A stretch of DNA of 64,000 nt from Synaphobranchus kaupii (GCA_029718625.1 CM056377.1:97084998-97148997), one strand, 5' to 3'; positions 32,705-44,337 are shown, counted from the stretch's first letter. Notes: generated by a model from the sequence alone, not told the origin. Numbers and translations are program-made.

Positions 32705-35700
32705 GTAGACGGCACCTCTCTGCGTGAGCCCAAACATTCTAAGTCGCGTGAGGAGTGGTGTCATTACTGCAGGTGCAGGGGGCATTTAAAGGAGCAATGT
32801 CCTAAGTTGCAGGGAAATGGGGGGTCTCACTAAAGGAACCTTTAGCGAGACATGACATTACATCTTCTCGGACTTTGTTAAGGGTTCAGTTGCACTGGAG
32901 TAAACACTTGACTAGTGTCGAGGCGTTTATTGATTCCGGAGCGGTTGAGTCTTTTGTGGATGCGAAATGGGCTAGGGAACAAAGTATTCCCGTATATCAT
33001 CTCACTCGGCCCCGCTTGGTGACAGCTCTTGACGGTCACCCATTGGGTACTGGGACCATCAAAGAGATTATGGGGTTCTTAAATATGTACGCTTCTCACA
33101 AGTTTCATTCTGAACATATCCAGTTATTTTGGTTAACTCTCTGGCTTATCCCCTTGTGCTGGGACATTCTTGGATGGTTCAGCACAGCCCTCATATTGAT
33201 TGGGCGGGGTCATAGCTATTATCCTCAGATGGGGTCCTCAATGCAGCTCTCACTACTCTCATCTGTACCTCTCGTCTCAGGAGGGCGCAGTTCTCATTCT
33301 GAGCTTGATTACGACAGTGACCTGGAGGAGACTGAGTCTTTTTCTGATCAGGACAGTTTGTCTCTCTTTTCTGAGGAGGAGGAGAGTTTGGCTTGGGACT
33401 CTCTGGCTAACAGTAACTCCCTTTGGGACGAGGGTTCGCTGCAGGAACTTATTCGGAGAGTAGGTGGGATCCGTTCCTTGGTTCTTCCTCTAGTTTGGAA
33501 AGCACCAGAGTAGGAGGGGCGCTGGAATTTCTTTTACCTGCTAATGTACCTGGCGAGTATTCTGACCTCGCCGAGGTTTTTAGCAGACAACGCGCTGCCA
33601 CCTTGCCACCCCATAGGGCCTACGACTACGCTATTGATTTGTACCCGGGCACGGTTCCTCCCAGAGGCTCCCTGTATTCCTTATTTGCCCCCGAGAGCGC
33701 AGCGATGAGGGACTATATCAAGGAGTCACCGGCAGGGGCCGTTTTTTTTTTTTTGTTAAAAAAAATATGGGAGTTTGAGGCTGTGTGCAAATTACCGTGG
33801 ACTTAATGACATTACCATTAAAAACCATTACCCGCTTCCGCTTATGAACTCTGCTTTTGAGCGTCTCCAGGGGGCGTCGGTTTTTTTCAAGCTCGATCTC
33901 CGGAACGTGTACAACCTGGTGTGCGTCCGAGAAGGTGATGAATGGAAAATGGCATTTAATACGCATAGCAGACATTATGAGTACCAGGTCATGCCGCTCG
34001 GGCTCACTAGCGCCCCCTCTGTCTTTCAGGCACTAGTTAACGATGTGCTCAGAGAGATGTTAGAGAAATTCGTCTTTGTGTATGTAGACAATATATTGAT
34101 TTTCTCCGCTAATCTCTCTGAGCATATCAGCCACGTCAGACAGGTGTTAAAGAGCCTTTTGGAGGCTCGATTGTTTGTGAAGGCAGAGAAGTGCGTTTTT
34201 CATGTCAACTCAGTCTCTTTTCTGGGATTCATTGTGGCCGAGGGTAAGGTCCAGATGGATCCCGAGAAAGTTTCGGCCGTTAAAAATTGGCCCACTCCGC
34301 TTTCCGTAAAGCAGGCCCAGCGTTTCCTTGGCTTTGCCAATTTTTTGGCAAACGGTTTATCCGTAATTTTAGCACAGTAGCTGCCCCTATCACGGCTCTT
34401 ACAAAGAATACATCACCTTTTTACTGGAACCCTAGGGCTGAGGCGGCCTTTACAGAGAAGGTTTAGTTCCGAGCCCATTCTGGTTACTCCCAATCCCTCC
34501 CTCCCCTTTGTGGTAGAAGTGGATGCCTCGGAGTTGGGGGTGGGGGCTATTTTGTTGCAGCATTCTCCTGTGTGCATTTTTCTCTCGTGCCTTAACACCA
34601 GCCGAAAGAAATTATGACGTTGGGGATCGGGAGCTGCTGGCGGTTAAGCTGGCATTAGAGGAGTGGCGTCATTAGCTAGAGGGCACTGATCATCCATTTA
34701 CAGTCTGGACTGATCGTAAAAACTTAGAGTATGTTCAGCAAGCTAAGATGCGTAACTCCAGGCAGGCCCGTTGGACATTGTTTTTTACGAGTTTTAATTT
34801 TTTACTCATATTGACCCGGGTCTAAAAATCTTAAACCAGACGCTCTGTCCCGCATCAATGAACACGCTGATAGGGATCCGGTCCCGGAACCCATTGTGCC
34901 AGCCAATCAGATCTTGGCTCCGGTTATGTGGGAAATCGAGGTGGCCGTACAGAGGGCTTTGCGCTTGGATCCGGGTCCAGGTGGGGGTCCTCCTGATTGT
35001 CTTTTTGTTCCTCCATGGCTTAGGTCCCGGGTGCTCCTACAGGGTCATTCCTACCAGCTGGTGGCTCATCCTGGCGTACATCAAACTAGAGACTTCCTGT
35101 CTCTGCGATTTTGGTGGCCCAGTATGGAGAGAGATGTGCGGCAGTTTGTCTCGCCATGTTCGGTCTGCGCCCGCAACAAGGGTTCAAGACTCCCACCCTC
35201 GGGTCTTTTATGCCCTCTGCCCATCCCCAGCTGCCCTTGGAGCCATGTCGCTTTGGGAGATATGCTCTCGCTGTGTCCCAGGGCAACACGGTGATTCTCG
35301 TTAGTGTTGACTGGTTTTCCAAGGCGGCACATTTCATCGCCCTTCCCAAACTGCCCTCAGCTCCCGAGACCGCTCAGTTGGTGGTGGATCACGTCTTTAG
35401 GGTTCATGGCCTACCCTAAGACGTGGTGTCGGATCGAGGTCCGCAATTCGCTGCTCGGTTTTGGCGTTCTTTTTGCGCTCAGCTGGGGGCGACCGTTTAT
35501 CCTCTGGTTTTCATTCGGAGACTAACGGCCAAACGGAACGCACTAACCAGACATTGGAAAACACTCTCCGATGCCTGGCCGCCTCCAAGCCCACCTCTTG
35601 GAGTCGCCACCTCGCCTGGGCGGAGTATGCGCACAACACCCTGCGCAATGCTTCCTCAGGTCTTTCTCCCTTTGAGGCTCAGTTGGGGTACTAACCTCCT

Positions 35701-36561
35701 TTGTTCCCTGAGCTAGAAAGAAATGTGGAGGTTCCGTCCGCAGGCTCTTTTGTTTGGAGGTGCCAAGCGGTTTGGAAACGCATGCGTTCGTCGCTTTTGT
35801 GCACCACAGCGAGACAAAAAGTTTTGTCCAACAAACACCATTGTCCGGCTCCCTCCTATCGGGTTGGTCAACAGGTTTGGCTTTCCAGGCGGGATCTTCC
35901 ATCACGGGTTGAGTCTCGCAAACTGGCGCCACACTTCGTGGGACCCTTTAAGATCAAGCGCAGAATAAACCCAGTCACGGTGCGATTGCAAGGTCCGTTG
36001 TATACTGTTCGACGCATTATGGCCGAGAGACGTGTGGGCAGAGGTGTCCAGTTTCTCGTTGACTGATAGTAACTCAGGAACTTCCTAGAGTTTAGGTTAG
36101 ATTCCTTTTTACTCTAGTTTCTGTCAGTTTATCTCTCCGTTTATTTGCCCGTTTGTCGGGTTACCTTTGTTTTGCTTTTCTCCTCGCCTCTGTATATTAT
36201 TCTCTGACAAGTGTCAGAAATAGAGGTTTGCTACCTGCTCATTATTTCTCGTTCCTGCGAGTTCGCCCATAGATTTGGGTTGTTATTATTTTGGCTTACG
36301 CCGGGATTCTCTCTTTGTTCTCGGTTCTGCGTTATTTTTACGAATTTTGCCCAGAACCAGTGGGTCGTTTTAGTTTGGGTCTACTATGGGATTATTATCC
36401 CTTCCCTTTATTTCTCAGCTCGAGTTTACGAGTCTCATCCTGTTTTATAAGGGACGTTTCATTTCTTATTCTCCTTTATCTAGTTGTTATCCACGTTTTT
36501 GTGGATTACTTTCCAAATCATTTTCAGTCGCGTCTGGTCCTCCTACCAGACGCCCCTGACA
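32705..36561 (+). pseudogene. Ty3/Gypsy chromovirus-like retrotransposon, 5'-truncated and multiply broken
   Basis: Order on the plus strand: gag zinc knuckle CHYCRCRGHLKEQC (32759-32800); protease (FIDSGAV near 32930); reverse transcriptase (33775-34380), with the catalytic motif changed to YVDN (34081-34092, second Asp to Asn); RNase H remains (34380-34860); integrase zinc region and core (about 34990-35700, CSVCARNKG); and a C-terminal chromodomain-like [16 protein letters not shown] (about 35998-36060). Frames change several times, with stops between, so nothing functional is made. The 3' LTR probably ends CCCCTGACA at 36561 (TGTCAG at 36122 or 36212 as possible start). No 5' LTR was seen. 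Confidence 0.88.
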
Positions 36562-36658
36562 GAAATCTTATGTTGTTCCATGAGGCAATTTTTGTTATTT
36601 GACATTTACAGTTTGAATGACCACAATCTCTTCACATGCTAAGATGAAAAAACACAGA

Positions 36659-36819
36659 GCCAAGTTGCATTAAATAATTTAGGAAAGTTTCGATAGCATT
36701 GCTTTGGAATAGAGCTAGTTTATTTAATGTGAGCTATGATAGGCAATGTTGTTAGTTTAACTTGGCCACATTTTGATATCAATACTTTTAAAGGCAGGCC
36801 TAGTTTTTTCAAGTTGGAA
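36659..36819. repeat. Left flank of the TTAA transposon, also present at 46632
   Basis: CAAGTTGCATTAAATAATTT through GGCAGGCCTAGTTTTTTCAA and TTGGAA is almost identical to 46632-46787. At this copy the sequence is cut at TTAA by the transposon and resumes at 41807. Confidence 0.85.
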
Positions 36820-37949
36820 TTAAAGGAGCTATATGTAACATTTACACCAAGCGTTTAAAATGGGTACTGCAGTCCAAATTCAAAATATTTTGGAAAGTTA
36901 TCTCCGCCCACCCCTCCTCCCCAGACTCGAAGCTCAGGCGGGTTGCCAGGTTGAGGACACTGAACGAACACGAGCGCAACAAGACATTTTGAGACAAGCG
37001 CAATTATTCTATTTTGACAATGACAAGCGACGACGAGTCCTACAATGTAAGTTGATCATACATGTATACATTTGCAATTTATTATTTGCAAATTATAAAC
37101 CAGCTCATGTGGATTTTTTATAACTCTGTCAATGTCAGCTAGATGCCTGGCTGGCTATGTTTACAGTCACACAGATATAAGCTAACGTTAGTGGTATGTT
37201 TAGCTAGTAATTATATACATTTATATATTTAAATCTTTAGCTAGCTAGCTAAATGAAAATGATGTTGAACTTAGCTTAGGCATTCGTAAATTGGCTGTCG
37301 GAGTGCCGGAGTACATCTGGTTGTTCGTATATTCAGAGCATTGATAAAATTGTCACTCTCAGAGCTAGCAAGCTAAATGAATATGTTGAAGGTGGCTAAC
37401 TTAGCTAACTGACTTGTCTTCGTATCGTCTCAGAGTTCCAGAGAACACTGTGGTCGTTCATAAATTCAGAGCATTGATATGCCTCACTCTACGAGTGCTC
37501 CGGGCACTCTGACTTAAAGAGCTGGGTTGTCATTTCAAAACAACACGACAAAGCAATCGCTAACTCGCCACAGTAATAGCCTACAAGCAGCAGCAAAACT
37601 GCTAATCTAGGGATTAATCTAGCTAATAAGAATTTTTTTAAGTAGATGGGTTTATTACAAGCCGTGTGCTAACTTACAAACAGTTTTGGGCGGATTACTT
37701 AGAAAATGTGACGTTAGCTAAAAGAGAAAAAACTTTCTTTGTTGTTCGACCGGCAAGGACTATCTGTAGGCTAACTTAAAAACGGTGTTGGATGGATTAC
37801 TTTAAAAATGTAAGACAACAAAATTCCTTTGTTGGAACGATGTAACCTTAGCTAGCTTGCTAGCTAACGTTAGCCTCGAAACAAAGAATACCTTACCTAG
37901 ACGCTAGCTAGCTAACGTTAGCTACATCGTTTCACTAAAGTATCTATCT

Positions 37950-40948
37950 ACATTACATTACATTACAATCATTTGGCAGACGCTTTTATCCAAAGCGACG
38001 TACAATAAGTGCATATTGAAGGTAATTGACGCGACTACAAAGCAAATCCGACAAAGCACAGCTTTCTCACAGCGTAAGAGCTATCCCTAGTAATAAACAT
38101 GAGAAGTACACACAGTCAGCTATACATTCTGAACTATAGAATAACCAAAAAAGACAAGTTAAATAGAAAACAGGAAGCGAATACTATAGAATGGCCCTAT
38201 AGGTATAATTTTAGTCGAGGTGGAGTCTGAAAAAGTGCGTTTTCAGACCACGATGAAAAACAGACAGTGTTTCAACTGAGCGCAGCAGAGTGGGGAGTTC
38301 ATTCCACCACTGGGGAGCTAGGGTGGAAAAGCTCCGCAGTCGGGACGAGCGAGAGCCTTTAACACGGAGGGAGGGAAGTGCAGGTCGCCCTGCAGCAGCA
38401 GAGCGAAGTGGTCGAGCAGGAGCGTAGTGCTGGATTAAGTCCTGTAGGTAGGAGGGGTCTGACCTTTTGGCTGCAGTGTAGGCCAGGGTCAGAACTTTTA
38501 ACCTGATCCTGGCCACGACCGGCAGCCAGTGGAGTGACCTCAGCAGGGGGGTGACGTGCGAAAACTTCGGGAGGTTGAACACAAGCCGAGCAGCCGCATT
38601 CTGGACCAGTTGTAGGGGCAGAATGGCGCAGGCTGGTAGGCTTGCGAGAAGGGAGTTGCAGTAGTCCAGGCGTGAGGTGACCATGGTCTGGACAAGAAGC
38701 TGGGTGGAGTAAGTGGTCAGGTACGGCCGGATTCTCCTGATGTTGTACAGGAGGAACCTGCAGGACCGTGCCGTTGCCCTGATATGTTCTTTGAAGTCCA
38801 GCTGATCGTCCAGGACCACCCCCAGGTTCCTTGCAGAGCGGGAGGCGGTCACCATGGTTCCGTCAACGGTGATGGACAGGTCTAGGAGCGGGGAGGTCTT
38901 GTATGGCATGAAGAGCAGCTCGGTCTTGTTGAGGTTGAGCTTCAGGTGATGGCTAGACATCCACTCAGAGATGTCAGCCAGGCAAGCAGATATCCTTTCC
39001 TTTACCTGTGGGGCAGAGGGAGGGAAAGAGAGGAAGAGTGGAGTGTCATCAGCATAGCTATGGTAAGAGAAGCCATGTGAATTAATGACCAAACCAAGAG
39101 ACTTAGTATAAATGGAGAAGAACAGAGGACCCAGTACAGATCCCTGCGGGACTCCTGTAAGAAGTGGATGAGGTGCAGAGACAGAGCCCTTCCAGGAGAC
39201 TTGGTAGGATCTATCAGTGAGATAGGATGTAAACCAAGAGAGGGCAGTTCCAGAGATGCCCATCTCAGCTAGTGTGGAGATCAGGAGTTTGTGGTTGACC
39301 GTGTCAAACGCTGCAGACAGGTCAAGGAGAATCAGGACAGAGGAGAGGGAGGAGGCTCTGGCAGTGGCGAGTGCCTCAGTCACAGCCAGGAGCGCAGTTT
39401 CAGTGGAATGCCCGGTTCTGAAGCCGGACTGATGAGGGTCGAGCAGGTTGTTCTGGTGGAGAAAAACTGACAGTTGGTTAAGGGCAGCTCGTTCAAGAGC
39501 TTTGGACAGGAAGGGCAGGAGAGACACAGGACGATAGTTTCTAACATCAGAGGGGTCTAAGCTAGGTTTTTTAAGGAGTGGTGTAACATGGGCAGTTTTG
39601 AAAACAGCAGGAACATAGCCACAGGTTAAGGAGGTGTTGAAAATGGAAGATAGATATGGAAGGACCTCACCGGATATAGACTGGAGGACTGCCGACGGGA
39701 TGGGGTCCAGTGGGCAGGTGGTTGCACGCTGGCGCGTTACAAGTTGGAGTACATCTGCATCCTCCAGAGTCTTAAAGGACGAAAATGTAGCGGTGGGTTC
39801 ATTATGGGGCATATGAGGCGTCACCGGATGTGTGAAGGAGTTTCGGATCACGGCTACCTTCTCCTCAAAGTGGATCAGGAAGTCATCGGCAGAGAGGGAA
39901 GAGGGTGAGGGGGGTGGAGGAGGGATCAGCAGGGAAGAGAAGGTGGAAAAGAGTTTACGGGGGTTAGACATGCATGCATTAATTTTTGACTGGTAAAATG
40001 TTGCCTTAGCAGACGTAGTTGCTGATGTGAAGGCTGCCAGCAGAGTGTGATACGAGGCCAGATCATCTGGGGATCTGGATTTCCTCCACTTTCTCTCGGC
40101 AGCTCGCAGCGTGGTTCTGCTGGATCGGAGAGAATCAGTCAGCCACGGGCATGGGGGTGATGATCGGGCCGGTTTGGAGACGAGAGGACATAGTGAATCG
40201 AGAGACTGAGAGAGGCAGGAGTTAAAGGTGGAGGTGGCAACTTCAATAGGTAAATTAACAAAAGATGCAGGAGGAGGAAGTACAGAGAGAGCAGAGGTAG
40301 AGAGAGAGGAGTGTGAGAGACTGCGGAGATTTCTCCTGAAAGTTACAGGGGGTAAGTTGTTAGGGGAGATGCGGGAGAGTGGGTAGGAGAGAGAGAATGA
40401 AATAAAGAAATGGTCCGATACATGGAGCGGAGTCACCGTGAGTTCAGACGTGGCGCAGCTCCTGGTGAATACAAGGTCTAGTTGGTTACCAGCCTTGTGG
40501 GTGGTGGGCGATGGGGACTGGGTGAGGGCGAGGGACTGGAGGAGTGAGGCGACACTGGATGACTGGGAGCTCTCTGGCTGGAGGTTGAAGTCACCCAGTA
40601 GAATTATAGGGGTGCCATCCTCAGGGAAGGAGCTCAGTAGAGTGTCCAGTTCATCCAGGAAAGCGCTGAGTGGACCTGGATGGCGGTAGAGAACAACAAT
40701 GTTGAGTTTAGACGGGTGAGTTACAGTGATTGCATGAAACTCAAAGGAGGAGATATTTAGGCTGTGTAAAGAGGGCATGGAGAATTTCCAGGACTGAGAT
40801 ATAAGCAAACCAGTGCCCCCGCCTCGGCCAGAGGCCCTGGGGGTGTGCGAAAAGGAGTAGCCATCAGAAAGAGCAGCTGGAGTGGCCGTGTTATCTGGGG
40901 TGATCCAGGTCTCAGTGAGAGCCAGGAAGTGGAGGGACTTCATCTTGC
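37950..40948 (-). mobile_element. L2-clade LINE, 5'-truncated, long ORF intact
   Basis: Minus-strand element ending in the L2-type tail ACGTCGCTTTGGATAAAAGC, then GTCTGCCAAATGATTGTAAT and a (GTAAT)n run at 37950-37965. The 5' end is cut inside the endonuclease domain next to GCAAGCAAACG (40949). It is inserted just after the first codons of the duplicated small exon of the host transposon. Confidence 0.9.
38211..40943 (-). CDS. L2 LINE ORF2: endonuclease (partial) and reverse transcriptase, 910 codons
   Basis: Uninterrupted frame. N-terminal part: apurinic endonuclease-like (LALTETWITPDN, ILLGDFNLQP, LDLVFTRS, SDHFFISFSL). Middle: reverse transcriptase (NYRPVSLLPFLSKALERA, HQSGFRTGHSTETALL, LLDLSAAFDTVNH, GVPQGSVLGPLFFSIY, SYADDTPLF with the YADD catalytic pair). 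C-terminus: HWLPVVARIRLKVLTLAYTA and WWNELP, typical of L2/CR1-type LINEs. The endonuclease start is missing, so it is 5'-truncated, but the absence of stops over 2.7 kb suggests a young insertion. On the minus strand relative to aspm. Confidence 0.93.
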   Translation of the reverse strand: MKSLHFLALTETWITPDNTATPAALSDGYSFSHTPRASGRGGGTGLLISQSWKFSMPSLHSLNISSFEFHAITVTHPSKLNIVVLYRHPGPLSAFLDELDTLLSSFPEDGTPIILLGDFNLQPESSQSSSVASLLQSLALTQSPSPTTHKAGNQLDLVFTRSCATSELTVTPLHVSDHFFISFSLSYPLSRISPNNLPPVTFRRNLRSLSHSSLSTSALSVLPPPASFVNLPIEVATSTFNSCLSQSLDSLCPLVSKPARSSPPCPWLTDSLRSSRTTLRAAERKWRKSRSPDDLASYHTLLAAFTSATTSAKATFYQSKINACMSNPRKLFSTFSSLLIPPPPPSPSSLSADDFLIHFEEKVAVIRNSFTHPVTPHMPHNEPTATFSSFKTLEDADVLQLVTRQRATTCPLDPIPSAVLQSISGEVLPYLSSIFNTSLTCGYVPAVFKTAHVTPLLKKPSLDPSDVRNYRPVSLLPFLSKALERAALNQLSVFLHQNNLLDPHQSGFRTGHSTETALLAVTEALATARASSLSSVLILLDLSAAFDTVNHKLLISTLAEMGISGTALSWFTSYLTDRSYQVSWKGSVSAPHPLLTGVPQGSVLGPLFFSIYTKSLGLVINSHGFSYHSYADDTPLFLSFPPSAPQVKERISACLADISEWMSSHHLKLNLNKTELLFMPYKTSPLLDLSITVDGTMVTASRSARNLGVVLDDQLDFKEHIRATARSCRFLLYNIRRIRPYLTTYSTQLLVQTMVTSRLDYCNSLLASLPACAILPLQLVQNAAARLVFNLPKFSHVTPLLRSLHWLPVVARIRLKVLTLAYTAAKRSDPSYLQDLIQHYAPARPLRSAAAGRPALPSLRVKGSRSSRLRSFSTLAPQWWNELPTLLRSVETLSVFHRGLKTHFFRLHLD

Positions 40949-41147
40949 AAGCAAACGAACTGGATCAACTGCGATGGTACTAGATTCTACCAAACCTAAA
41001 AAGCCTCGTCCTCTTTCGAAACAGCTGCACAACCGGAGTCGTGCTAAAACACGGGTAAATCTTGGACTGGCATTTGAAAGATGGAGAAGGCTGAGAGCCC
41101 AGAAAGCTTTCAAGACAGATGCCGAGTTGGCTAATCTATCTATCTAG
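40949..41147 (+). pseudogene. Transposon-encoded small exon, copy A (broken by the LINE)
   Basis: Reads SKRTGSTAMVLDSTKPKKPR ... NRSRAKTRVNLGLAFERWRR ... FKTDAELANLSI and stops. This is a basic, conserved-looking segment seen in transposon-associated proteins of fish (recollection only). It is the inverted partner of 41280-41497; its first codons are cut off by the LINE and its 3' splice site is lost. Confidence 0.65.
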
Positions 41148-41279
41148 CAATCTAACGCTAGCGAAATTTGAACACATTCATTGATTCAGTCACAAAATGG
41201 AATAAACTCTTCTAAAACAGGTATCTGGTTTGCATTAGATAAAAGATAATTAGCTAGTAGCCATGATAAAACTCAATGC

Positions 41280-41497
41280 TTACCTGTTCAGGAGAAAATT
41301 AGCCAACTCGGCATCTGTCTTGGAAGCTTTCTGGGCTCTCAGCTTTCTCCATCTTTCAAATGCCAGACCAAGATTTACCCGTGTTTTAGCACGACTCCGG
41401 TTGTGCAGCTGTTTCGAAAGAGGACGAGGCTTTTTAGGTTTGGTAGAATCTAGTACCATCGCAGTTGATCCAGTTCGTTTGCTTGCTTCCATAGCTG
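41280..41497 (-). CDS. Transposon-encoded small exon, copy B, with splice donor
   Basis: Minus strand: an ATG within GCTATGGAAGCAAGCAAACG starts MEASKRTGSTAMVLDSTK, followed by the same basic region as copy A and ending AELANFLLN; an intact donor AACAG|GTAAGC follows at about 41279. So it looks like a first exon of a transposon gene whose remaining exons are gone. Identity with copy A is high (a few substitutions over about 190 bp). Function unknown; DNA-binding is plausible from the Arg/Lys content only. Confidence 0.55.
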
Positions 41498-41885
41498 CAG
41501 CGCGCTGTTGTTGTGTGTCAATTTGTTTTATATCAGGCAACCCGGTGTGTCGAAATGGGCAGTGGGCGGAGTCAACTCGGAGACGATCGGGCAGTGGGCG
41601 GAGTCAACTCAGAGAACAGTGAATCACACAGGACAAAAACAGATGTTCCGGCCCGGAATGGAAATTTCAAAGGAGAATATACTGGCTGTAGCATTGTTGT
41701 CGGAGAAGCCAGTATTTCGATTTAGCATGTTTCCTTAATCTCTGACGAAATATCATGGTCATTTTATGATTTAGTACAGTAAATTTATTACATATAGCCC
41801 CTTTAAGGACTTACAGACAATGCTTTGTAGGCTATGCATGAGTAACTTGGCTTTTTTTTAACGTTGAAAACGTTTTTTGTTGAGA

Positions 41886-43355
41886 TAGAAATAGCTATGC
41901 ATGCCATGAAGAATAAAATTCTGGGGCGAACCAATAGGGTCCTAACTATTGAACAAATGTGTTTGAACTTATTAACACAATGCAGGTTTAGCTTGTTATC
42001 ATTTGCTTTGTCTTTGAATTCTTCATTATTTAGCAAATTGTTAGTTTTAGTGTCCAAGTGGCCAAAATTTCACCAGTTAGGAGTTTATGATTCACCTTAG
42101 TCTTTAATTTGATCAGTTAAAATGTTTTTTTACCTCTCTTTTTGTAATTGTTTGCAATATAGCAGTGGTTCTCAACCCTGGTCCTGGGGGCCTCCTGTGT
42201 ATGCTGGTTTTTGTTCCAACCACAATAGCAATCCCAGAAATTTAACAAGCTGTGAATAGGGAATATTTACCCTCTAAAGACACATTATGAAAGAAATAGC
42301 TATGCATGTCATGAAGAATAAAATTCCCATATTCACCTTATGTGTTATATTGCAAACAATTGCAAAAAAAGAGGTAACGACTGAGGTGAATAGGCTCCTA
42401 ATTAGGTAATTGAACACATATGTTTCCGTTACTTCATAATTTTTTCCTTAAGCGTATTGATACAATGCAGGTTTGGCTCATTGTCATTTGCTTTGTCTTT
42501 GAATTCTTCATTATTTACGGTAAAGCCCCACAGAAAGCGGTGTGGAGCAGATTTCTCATGCGATTACACCACCTCCATTCATTTTCAGAATCCACTTATT
42601 TCGCGGTCATATACGTGCTAGAAGTGTAATTTTGAGCCCGTTATAGCTGCCCCATAGAAATGAATGGAGAGCGACAAATACCCTATTATGGATTATCACC
42701 CCAGGGGAGCACAGAGCAACTAACGAACATATTTCGCCACTATTTGGACTTATATCATGGCCAGGTAGCTACACAACCCAAAGTTCTACCAAAGTTCAGT
42801 TGTGCTTTAAGAGGGTAAATAATCCCTCTAAACATAAAAAAATGTCTAATTAAAAAAAATGAACAGCTTGGTCAACTTCTGAGATTGCAATTGTGGTTGG
42901 AACAAAAACCAGCATACACAGTGTTAGGAACCGGCTTCTTTCTCAATAATCCAAGTGAGGACAATGCAGGAACTTTTGCGCCTTCGACGCACTGGTCATC
43001 AAGCCAAGCTTATATACCCTCTGAGGCCTTGAGTTTGATGCAAATGTTTACATTATCTGTGAGAGCATATCTCCCAAATGTTCCCAAATAACATGCTCTT
43101 GTTCATCAACAACCCACGGCATTAGTCATGCCCGATAACTTATGTCACTAGATGTCCGGTCAGGGAGGGCAGAGGCCTGTCCAAAGATCAGCCCTCACCT
43201 GCTACATCAAATCATTGATCAACACACACACATGCATAATTACTCTTATAGGACAAAACTCAGAACCCATCAACAGGCAGGACCGAGGTTGAGAACCACT
43301 GCAATATAGCACAATGTGAATATTGGACCTTTGTTCTTCATGGCATGCATATTCC
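41886..43355. repeat. Fold-back repeat interrupted by a hAT element
   Basis: Left sequence GCTATGCATGCCATGAAGAA (41892 on) recurs, reversed, at 43340-43352 (TTCTTCATGGCATGCATA). The same left sequence recurs directly at 42296-42515, inside the hAT element. It is therefore an older fold-back unit with a second copy of its left part carried by the insertion. Confidence 0.6.
42163..43301. mobile_element. hAT non-autonomous element with exact 8-bp TSD
   Basis: Ends CAGTGGTTCTCAACCCTGGT and ...GACCGAGGTTGAGAACCACTG, subterminal GCTGGTTTTTGTTCCAACCA and its inverse at about 42893-42916, flanked by CAATATAG on both sides (42155-42162, 43302-43309). 1139 bp, no transposase. A truncated relative begins at 19424. 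Confidence 0.88.
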
Positions 43356-43373
43356 TAACATGATGTATCTTGT

Positions 43374-44337
43374 TAGGAAGCTACGAGCTTGGCACACTTG
43401 TTTCTGGACATTTTTGCCCATTCCTCTTGGCATATCCTTGCAAGCTCTGTCAGGTTGGATGGGGAGTGTCCGTACACAGCCATTTTCAGCTCTTTCCACA
43501 GATGTTCAATTGGATTCAGGTCTGGGCTCTGGCTGGGCCACTCAAGGACATGCACAGACTTTCTCCGAAGCCACTCCTTTGTTCCCTTGGCTGTGTGCTT
43601 CGGGTCGTTGTCATGTTGGAAGGTAAACCTTCGCCTCAGTCTGAGGTCCAGAGCGCTCTGGAGCAGGTTTTCTTCAAGGATCTCGGTGTACTTAGCTGCA
43701 TTCATCTTTCCCTCTATCAGGAATAATCGCCCCATTCCCGCTGCTGAAAAACATCCCCACATCATGATGCTGCCACCGCCATGCTTCACTGTAGGGATGG
43801 TATTAGCCAGGTGATGAGCGGTGCCTGGTTTCCTCCAGACGTGACGCTTGGTATTCAGGCCAGAAAGTTCAATTTTGGTTTCATCAGACCAGACAATCTT
43901 GATTCTCATGGTTTGAGAGCCCTCTAGGTGCCTTTTGGCAAACTCCAAGCGGGCTGTGATGTGCCTTTTACTAAGGAGGGGCTTCCGTCTGGCCAATCTA
44001 CCATAAAGGCCTGATTGGTGGAGTGCTGCCTGGATGGTTGATCTTCTGAAAGGTTCTCCCATCTCCACAAGGATACGCTGGAGCTCTGTCAGAGTGACCC
44101 TCGGGTTCCTGCTCACCTTCCTGGCCAAGGCCCGTCTTCCCCGATTGCTCAGTTTGGCCGGCGGCCAGGTCTAGGAAGATTCTTGATGGTTCCAAACTTC
44201 TTCCATTTATGAATGATGGTGGCCACTGTGCTCTTTGGGACCTGTAAAGCTGCAGAGATTTTTCCGTACCCTTCTCCAGATCTATGCCTTGACACAATCC
44301 TGTTTCTGAGGTCTGCAGATAATTCCTTTGACCCCAT
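43374..44337 (-). pseudogene. Tc1 transposase: HTH domain and DDE core, one frameshift
   Basis: N-terminal paired-like HTH in one frame (MGSKELSADLRNRIVSRHRS ... STVATIIHKWKKFGTI, 44337-44149), then a frameshift in RPGRRP, then the catalytic core in another frame ([49 protein letters not shown]): all three acidic catalytic positions are present. The C-terminus is cut at KLVAS. Because only one frameshift and one truncation are seen, it was inactivated fairly recently. Confidence 0.88.

Larger units (their letters stand above)
36824..41802. mobile_element. TTAA-flanked transposon (Kolobok-like) containing an L2 LINE
   Basis: Flanked by TTAA (36820-36823 and 41803-41806). Inverted ends AGGAGCTATATGTAA ... 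CATATAGCCCCT. The related copy at 46632-46890 lacks the insert and has a single TTAA, confirming the ends. It carries an L2 LINE (about 37950-40948) and an inverted pair of a short exon (40949-41147 plus strand, 41280-41497 minus strand). The TTAA target and AG-starting ends fit Kolobok better than piggyBac (usually CCC ends); no transposase core was seen, so this assignment is inference. Confidence 0.75.
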
